Positions 58,568 to 64,000 of a stretch of DNA of 64,000 nucleotides are shown piece by piece. The translations under genes were made by a program, and so were the position numbers. The notes below the pieces were generated by a model. That model worked only from the letters and a program-made list of their open reading frames with translations, ran no database searches and was not told the DNA's origin. The stretch's first letter is position 1. Every line of letters starts with the position of its first letter. The DNA lies in NCBI GenBank assembly GCA_024516155.1, contig JAJJXM010000058.1, positions 368,739 through 432,738 of the forward strand, given 5' to 3'. This stretch comes from Pyronema omphalodes (lineage: Eukaryota > Ascomycota > Pezizomycetes > Pezizales > Pyronemataceae).

Positions 58568-60562
58568 TTTGTTTGTTTGTTCTCTCATTACTTGTTTGCA
58601 ACCCGAAGGTTATGACAAGGGACAGATAAATACAAAAGAGAAGAAGAAAGAAATGTAAAAGCAAAAACCCAGTCTCCACCTCTACCAGTCTCCTCCTCTT
58701 GATCGTTGTGGTTGTGGGGTCTGTCCCCACTGTTACTACGGGGGTTTCTTGTCCAAGCGCGTCTGATGTTCCAAGTGCCCTGCTTGCACAGAGGCCGCCT
58801 CGCCGGGCTCCTCCCTTTCCTCCTCCCTTCCCCTCCCATTTTTAACCATTTTTCCTCCTTTATTTCCTCCACAAAGCAAAGACGAAACCAAAGCAAAGTT
58901 AAACAGCCGCCGGGCCACCCGTGCCCCCACTCTCCTCTCCTCTCTCACCTCCTCCGCCGGTGTCTCCTGACTCTTTGCCCTTTGGGACACCCGGGCCCGC
59001 CCTGCCCCTCTTCTCCTCCCCTCTCTCCCATTCTCCTTCCTTCTTCCTCAGCCTTCTCACTGCTCCCCCTCGCCTCTCTCCCCTTCTTGTCGGTGGTGTT
59101 GTCAGTCCAAGATTGCCATTCCCAAGCACAATCTGGACGTTGATGCCTCCGCTCTTGACGACTTCTGCCCAAGTCTTCTTTGCGGAGGAGGTTGTCGTTC
59201 TGGGTTGGTGGGTATTCTTTCCCCGGCCACCATTCTTTGTTGTAGGGGTCTTGCTGGGTGTCGCTGCCGTAGGTGTCGTCTCCTTCGCTTTCTGCTTCTT
59301 CCTCTGTGTAGCCTTTGCCTCCACAGTCTTCCATCCGTCGGTCTCAGCAGGGGCAGTGCTTGGGGCGTCGGGTAGAGGTGTGTCCTGAGCAGATGGACTG
59401 TCAGGGTGAGGTTCCGGTGTCGCTTCGGTCGACGTGATCGCGAGGAGAGGTAGGGGGGACATAGGCTTGCGGGCATCATGCTTGTCCTGGGCGGCGGTAG
59501 TCGCATGTTTCGAGTGCATCAGGCTTCGCACCGGTGATGCCGCTCTCGGTTTGTGGTTTACCGGTCTTCTGTTTGTCGGTGAGGTGGGTTCGGTGTTCTG
59601 GTCGCTTCCCCTTCGCTTTCTCTTGCCAGGAGGGTTGCGAACAGCGTCCAGGACATCCTGAATGTCATGTTGGACGACGGACAGTTGCATAGTCATCTCT
59701 TCCATCGCTGAGGAAGAGGCCGTGAGGTTCGGTGAGGGGGGCGCCGAAATGACTTGTTGCTGTTCGTCGATTTTCTTCGTCAGGGCGTCCACAGCAGCCT
59801 TGAGAGCTGCTGTTCCTGCCTGTGTAGAGTCGTATGCTGCGCGCAGCTTCGTGTTTTCGCTGGTCAGAATGTCGAATTTCGTCATCATGACGTCGAATCT
59901 GTAGTGCATCTCATCGCTGTTGTTGCGTATGGTGTCCTCGAGGGCATTGAAGCGTCGCTGTGTGTCCCGGTGGACCTGTTGTATCCCCAGGAAGCTTGCT
60001 CCTGTGAAAAGCGGTTCATGTTCACAGAACAGGGCGCTCAAGCTGCTATTGTTGTCGTCTTTTTCGATAGCGTCTCGCATAGCAATAACCAGATCGCGGC
60101 GAAATTCTCTGAATCGGTTGTGCTCAGGTGTCGCTTGCTGCTGGTGTGTTGAAGCCGAAGGAACTGGTGATCCTGCCAAGACCACGCTCTGGAAGGGCTT
60201 TCCAGCGATGTTTCCATCAACTTCATCAACTTTTCCATCTCTTTCATCAAATGTAGGATTAGATCCATCATGAGGAAGGTCGGCTAGAACATTGTACGCG
60301 TTTTCGGACCGTTTCGATCGTCTGGCGTTGTTCTGTCGTTGTTTTGGCGACATTTCGTGAGGTGGGGTAAGCCAAAACTCGTGAAAACTCTGATTTTGCG
60401 ACAAAAGTCAACAAAAACAACGTAGAATTCCCTGAAAATTCAGAGAATAACGTAACAGAGTGCTGCGAATCCGAATCCGATGAGAAAACCGGGGGTTTCG
60501 GTGCTCGTTGTTGAGAATGCAGGGGGGGGGGTCGCCGTTGCCGTGTGGTGTCGCCTGGGGGT
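58568..60562 (-). mobile_element. H4: H-family element inserted in J
   Basis: Minus-strand, 1995 bp, with a 14-bp TSD (ACAATATCCACTGG at 58554-58567 and 60563-60576). It is nearly identical to H3 throughout. The family start ACCACACGGCAACGG is preceded by AGGCGAC as in H3, then by bases not shared with other copies before the TSD. The hairpin is at 58600-58611. Confidence 0.92.
58899..60353 (-). CDS. H-family protein (H4 copy), 484 aa
   Basis: Uninterrupted, with the first ATG at 60353. It differs from H3 at only a handful of residues (for example TKFDIL against TNFDIL, QAGTAAL against QAETAAL) and carries the H3-type variable block RFREFRRDLVIAMRDAIEKD. Its domain layout is as for H1. Near-identity with H3 points to recent transposition of this subtype. 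Confidence 0.75.
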   Translation of the reverse strand: MSPKQRQNNARRSKRSENAYNVLADLPHDGSNPTFDERDGKVDEVDGNIAGKPFQSVVLAGSPVPSASTHQQQATPEHNRFREFRRDLVIAMRDAIEKDDNNSSLSALFCEHEPLFTGASFLGIQQVHRDTQRRFNALEDTIRNNSDEMHYRFDVMMTKFDILTSENTKLRAAYDSTQAGTAALKAAVDALTKKIDEQQQVISAPPSPNLTASSSAMEEMTMQLSVVQHDIQDVLDAVRNPPGKRKRRGSDQNTEPTSPTNRRPVNHKPRAASPVRSLMHSKHATTAAQDKHDARKPMSPLPLLAITSTEATPEPHPDSPSAQDTPLPDAPSTAPAETDGWKTVEAKATQRKKQKAKETTPTAATPSKTPTTKNGGRGKNTHQPRTTTSSAKKTWAEVVKSGGINVQIVLGNGNLGLTTPPTRRGERRGGAVRRLRKKEGEWERGEEKRGRAGPGVPKGKESGDTGGGGERGEESGGTGGPAAV

Positions 60563-60576
60563 ACAATATCCACTGG

Positions 60577-60737
60577 ACACTGTGCATCCGCAGCCCCAAA
60601 GGGGAGAGCACGCGCAACAGGTACGTATCAAATATGGGAGAAGAGGGAGAGACCTGGGCACTATCGCACAAGGAAGGAGGAACAAAACACACCAGATGAT
60701 CCGTTTCGAAGAAGGATCAAAGGGGACCATGGAAACC
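60577..60737 (+). pseudogene. J pol spacer between H4 and LINE F
   Basis: Reads on in frame from the J protease as a charged spacer (QYPLDTVHPQPQRGEHAQQ and following). It corresponds in position to the acidic spacer of Gy2 but is not similar in sequence. Confidence 0.6.
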
Positions 60738-61170
60738 ACCACACAGCAACCGCTGACCCCCCCCTGCATTTGCGACAACAACAACAATTTCCCCTATTTT
60801 CGAATCAGTAATCGATGTCTTACCTCGGAATTACCCCGAATCTCGATTTTCGGAACCCAGCTACCGTTTACCGTTGAGATTCAGCGGAAAAACGGGATTC
60901 TGGGACCTCCGGGCCGGATTCCGGGCACTTTCATCAACGCCGCTCCACCACCCGCCCTCCAATCATCAAACCGACCTTATTTTCGGTTTCGGCATACCGA
61001 AATCCCCCCCCCCCCCCCAAATCCCCCCCCCACCAGCAGCACTGGTTGTGGTGATACCCCAAATTTCCCACCTTTCGGACCCCTTTCCTCGCGAGACATT
61101 TTCGTGCTCGCTTAGCAAGAGCCTCCTCACGTGACTCCTCGCCATCGCTTACCGTGCCACCGGTTAAGCG

Positions 61171-62862
61171 ATGGACGCTAACGCACCCATCCCTGCCACT
61201 CCCTCGCGTATGCAGGTACCCGAGAATATTTTTAGCCCCGACGAGCTTTCCCGAATCAACGCCCCGCAGGCTGGCTCCTCCGCCATCGCGACCTCTAAGA
61301 AATCAACGACCGTCACCGGAAAAATCACCAAACGCTCCACCAAAAAATCCGACTCTAGAATTGACCTCGACCTCCTCCGCAAAAATGCCACCGAACCAAA
61401 AACAAACACCCCCGTGAACCTTGATAGAACCCCCGTCGAAACAATGCCGACCGCCATGGACACCGACAACTACCCCGACACCGACTCCGACTCCGACTCT
61501 GACCTGGACCTCAACGACAGCCAGCACGCAGTAACTACATCCGACGTCACCCTCGCGACCTTATCCGAATTGATCAAGACGAACATCATGGATCTCCTCC
61601 GCCCAATGAATCAACGCCTCGAAACTGTGACCAAACGCATCGACAAACTACACCGAACCAACACCCAGCCCGGAACCAACCACCTCGCCGACAACCCCCC
61701 GACCGCCCCTGACACCGCACCCGCCACCAAGCCCATCACCAACGACGTACACCATTGGATGGCGAGATGCCACATACTCGAAGAAGTCTTACGCAGCAAC
61801 AACATCGCCATCCCCCTCGACGCACGCCGGACTGCAACCCGCCCCTCCAACGCACCCTCCACGCCGTGGGCGGACCCCTCCAAGACCAAAACTCTCCTCC
61901 AAGCCAACCCCCCCACCAACCCCACACCCGCCACTACTCGCCCCGTCGTCAAACGACAGCCCCGAACCCGCCCCCAGGAAATCGTTCTGCCCTGCCCCAA
62001 CCCCAGTGTCCTCCCGGTCCACAGGAGAGTAGAAGTGGGCTTCGCAGTGAACAAAGCACTGCTGGAGGCCAAAGCCCCCTCTCACATGGGAGTCACTACG
62101 GTCCGCAAAAACCAAGCGGGATATATCATCTTGACACTGAACCCTGCTACCACTGCCGAAGAGCTAACCGCACACGTAGAAACAATTCAACGCGCTGCCC
62201 GAACGGTACACCCCTCTCTCAACAGCCCTCGCATCAACGAAAGATGGTATAAACTCGCCGTCCACGGCATCCCCACGGACATCTACCCCGACACTGAGGA
62301 AGGAATGCGCCTCCTCCGGGAAGAAATCAAACAGAGCAACAACCCGGTCACCCTGGCCCAGACCCCGCGGTACATGACGACGGCAGAAAAGCGCGCTGGC
62401 AAGACGGCCTCCAGTGTAGTAATTGCAGTGCGCACGCCCGACGAGTTGGCCCTCCTCAAACGCCGTAAGGTGCTGGTCCTCTTCGAAGCGCGAAGGGTTA
62501 CCGAATACTTCACCGCGAGGAAAACCGATCAATGTAGACGGTGCCAACTCTACGGCCACCACCACGCAACCTGCACTGGAACCCCCGGACCGATCTGCGC
62601 CCTCTGTGGAAAAGAACACCCCACGGAGAACCACAAATGCACCGAATGCCCGACGAGAAACGGTAAGTCGTGCTCACACACTAAGTACGAATGCAGAAAC
62701 TGCGTCGAGGCTGGCATCCCCGAACATGACCATCCCGCCTTTCAGAAACAATGCCCGACTCGCCTCCGCATCCACAAGGAAGCCAGAGAGGCAACCCAAC
62801 CCGCCGCCTCTACCTCACCCAACCCTACAGACAAAGACACCGACATGATCCAACATGTCTAA
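61171..62862 (+). CDS. LINE F ORF1: zinc-knuckle protein, 563 aa
   Basis: Uninterrupted. The N-terminus (MDANAPIPATPSRMQVPENI) matches LINE D. Past about residue 125 it diverges, with a different coiled-coil-like stretch (LRPMNQRLETVTKRIDKL) and Pro-rich region. The RINERWYKLAVHGIPTDIYP segment and three knuckles (CRRCQLYGHHHATC, CALCGKEHPTENHKC, CSHTKYECRNC, then QKQC) are conserved. The stop TAA overlaps the ORF2 ATG by 8 nt (ATGTCTAA). Confidence 0.93.
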   Translation: MDANAPIPATPSRMQVPENIFSPDELSRINAPQAGSSAIATSKKSTTVTGKITKRSTKKSDSRIDLDLLRKNATEPKTNTPVNLDRTPVETMPTAMDTDNYPDTDSDSDSDLDLNDSQHAVTTSDVTLATLSELIKTNIMDLLRPMNQRLETVTKRIDKLHRTNTQPGTNHLADNPPTAPDTAPATKPITNDVHHWMARCHILEEVLRSNNIAIPLDARRTATRPSNAPSTPWADPSKTKTLLQANPPTNPTPATTRPVVKRQPRTRPQEIVLPCPNPSVLPVHRRVEVGFAVNKALLEAKAPSHMGVTTVRKNQAGYIILTLNPATTAEELTAHVETIQRAARTVHPSLNSPRINERWYKLAVHGIPTDIYPDTEEGMRLLREEIKQSNNPVTLAQTPRYMTTAEKRAGKTASSVVIAVRTPDELALLKRRKVLVLFEARRVTEYFTARKTDQCRRCQLYGHHHATCTGTPGPICALCGKEHPTENHKCTECPTRNGKSCSHTKYECRNCVEAGIPEHDHPAFQKQCPTRLRIHKEAREATQPAASTSPNPTDKDTDMIQHV

Positions 62863-63876
62863 TTACAACCAATTGGCAACGACAATCCGAATAGTTTCCC
62901 ATAATATGAATCGCCAACGCCCAGCCCTCGACTCCCTCCTAAACAGCCCCTGCACAACAGCAGACATCATCCTGCTACAGGAAATCAACATCACCGACCC
63001 CGCCTTCGCCACCACCCACCCCGCCTTCACGTTGGTCCTGCCCCCCCGCGGTGACAGAGCCTCCAACAGGACAGCGGCGTATATCAATCGCACAAACCCT
63101 TACCTGAAAGTATCACAACGCACAGACATATGTACAGACCTGGACCTCCAGGTCCTCGAGGTAGGTACAGATCTCATCCCCGCGTTTTTCCTTTTAAATA
63201 TTTATAATGAACGTGACCCCGAAACCCAAACCTACACAATTCCCCGCTCCCTATCACCCCTTTCCCTCCCACGCAGATGCGTTATAACAGGTGACCTCAA
63301 CGCTCACCACGCTCTATGGAACTCCGCAACACGCACACCCAAACGTGCCAGTGAACTGGTACACCTCATAGAACAGGAAAATTGGAGATTGGTTTCAGTC
63401 CCAGACACCCCGACACACTACTACCAACAGGGGACTAGATCCTCCGTTATCGACTTGACCCTGGCCTCGCCAGCCATGATGGAAGAGGTAGGAAACTGGG
63501 CCATAGACGATGAACTAGCCACCGGGTCGGACCACGAAGTAATTCGCTTCGACATCCAAACTGTACACCCAGACATAGAACCTGCCCCCCCACCGGAACG
63601 TCTCAACTGGCGGAAAACAGACTGGGCCTTGTTCTCCACGACCCTCCAAGCATCCATCTCCGCATCGACAACACAGTGGAGTCAATACGCCTCCAACCCC
63701 ACACCCGAAAACCTCGACGCCTGGGCGCGCCACGCGAGAGAACATATCCTCGATGCAGCTCGCGCCTCAACCCCCGTACTACAAGTCACCCCCCGATCGA
63801 AACGTTGGTGGACGGTGGAAGTCACCACCGCGAGAAAGGATATGACCCGCCCAAAAAGAAGGTGGAAATCAAGACA
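62855..63876 (+). pseudogene. LINE F ORF2, endonuclease part, cut by LINE G
   Basis: About 340 codons remain: the endonuclease domain with LLQEINITD, ITGDLNAHHALWNS, SSVIDLTLASP and GSDHEVIRF, all intact, then the basic linker KRWWTVEVTTARKDMTR. LINE G inserts before the RT. The apparent end at 63895 is within G. Confidence 0.9.
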
Positions 63877-64000
63877 ACCACACAGCAACCGCTGACCCCC
63901 CCCTGCATTTGCGACAACAACAACAATTTCCCCGATTTTCGAATCGGCAATCGATTTCTTACCTCCGAATTACCCCGAATCTCGATTTCCGGAACCCACC
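63877..64000 (+). mobile_element. LINE G: start of another LINE at the window edge
   Basis: ACCACACAGCAACCGCTGACC followed by the C-rich run and the ACAACAACAACAATTTCCCC leader of the D/A/E/F 5'UTR. Only 124 bp are inside the window; orientation is plus. It interrupts LINE F ORF2. Confidence 0.85.

Larger units (their letters stand above)
60738..63876 (+). mobile_element. LINE F: mosaic LINE, 3' part beyond LINE G
   Basis: Plus-strand LINE whose start ACCACACAGC is at about 60738. The 5'UTR and first ~125 codons of ORF1 are almost the same as in LINE D/A/E, while the rest of ORF1 and ORF2 belong to a clearly different subfamily. LINE G interrupts ORF2 at about 63877. The 3' end and TSD are outside the window. 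Confidence 0.88.
54985..64000 (+). mobile_element. J: chromovirus related to Gy1/Gy2, 3' part beyond the window
   Basis: Plus-strand Ty3/gypsy element: 5' LTR, PBS-like TTTGATTGCA, broken gag, frameshift heptamer and the start of protease. It is interrupted by LINE K (57413-58535), H4 (58568-60562) and LINE F (from about 60738, itself split by LINE G). RT, integrase and the 3' LTR are not in the window. Amino-acid similarity to Gy2 is strong but nucleotide divergence is high, so it is a sister family. Confidence 0.85.

Noticed and set aside
58511..58580. CAAA/TTTG microsatellites as independent simple repeats
   Set aside because: They are the tails of LINE K and H4 facing each other; the same tails occur at every LINE and H 3' end.
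1..64000. Host genes, tRNA/rRNA genes, CRISPR arrays
   Set aside because: All convincing coding sequence is accounted for by transposable elements, and no RNA gene or array structure was seen.

Overview
The window looks like a gene-free, repeat-packed stretch of a filamentous fungal genome, probably an ascomycete. The evidence is Tad1-like LINEs carrying endonuclease, reverse transcriptase and RNase H, chromodomain-bearing Ty3/gypsy elements, and a complete lack of host genes. The younger copies are nearly identical, GC-rich and have open frames, so repeat-induced point mutation does not appear to have acted on them. I cannot name the species.

The sequence is a stack of insertions, ordered by target-site duplications (TSDs). 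From the left: a non-coding repeat R1 (1-567); unassigned DNA; chromovirus Gy1 (about 1103-6718, 5'-truncated and decayed) carrying element H1; and a gag-like fragment split by LINE D (6887-13779, both ORFs intact). An old LINE C spans 14280-47315. It is split by a LINE A + LINE B tandem (18176-41104), by a solo LTR (42070-42608) and by the H3/H2 pair (42944-46971). LINE A is split by chromovirus Gy2 (20060-34513), and Gy2 is split by LINE E (23362-30167). To the right, R1 copy 2 is split by LINE I (47983-54925, a different family, both ORFs intact). Chromovirus J (54985 to the window end) is split by a truncated LINE K, by H4, and by LINE F, which is in turn split by LINE G at the window edge.

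Three systems are visible. (1) LINEs with two overlapping ORFs: a zinc-knuckle nucleic-acid-binding ORF1, and an ORF2 with endonuclease, RT, RNase H and a Cys/His tail. All end in a conserved AACC/GGTT hairpin followed by CAAA or TAAA repeats. (2) Family H: four roughly 2 kb elements, each with one intact 484-codon ORF that has no RT. They share the first ~30 bp and last ~340 bp of the D/A/E LINEs, so they look like protein-coding, non-autonomous partners moved by the LINE enzyme. One block of their protein is far more divergent than its surroundings. (3) Chromoviruses with gag and pol joined by a G GGA AAA frameshift site, a Tf1-like self-priming site, a chromodomain integrase, and an extra ORF3 after pol. 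ORF3 is Cys-rich at its N-terminus and ends in a membrane segment encoded inside the 3' LTR.

Coordinates of TSDs and LTR edges were read by eye. Family names and domain assignments rest on motif recognition, not on database searches.
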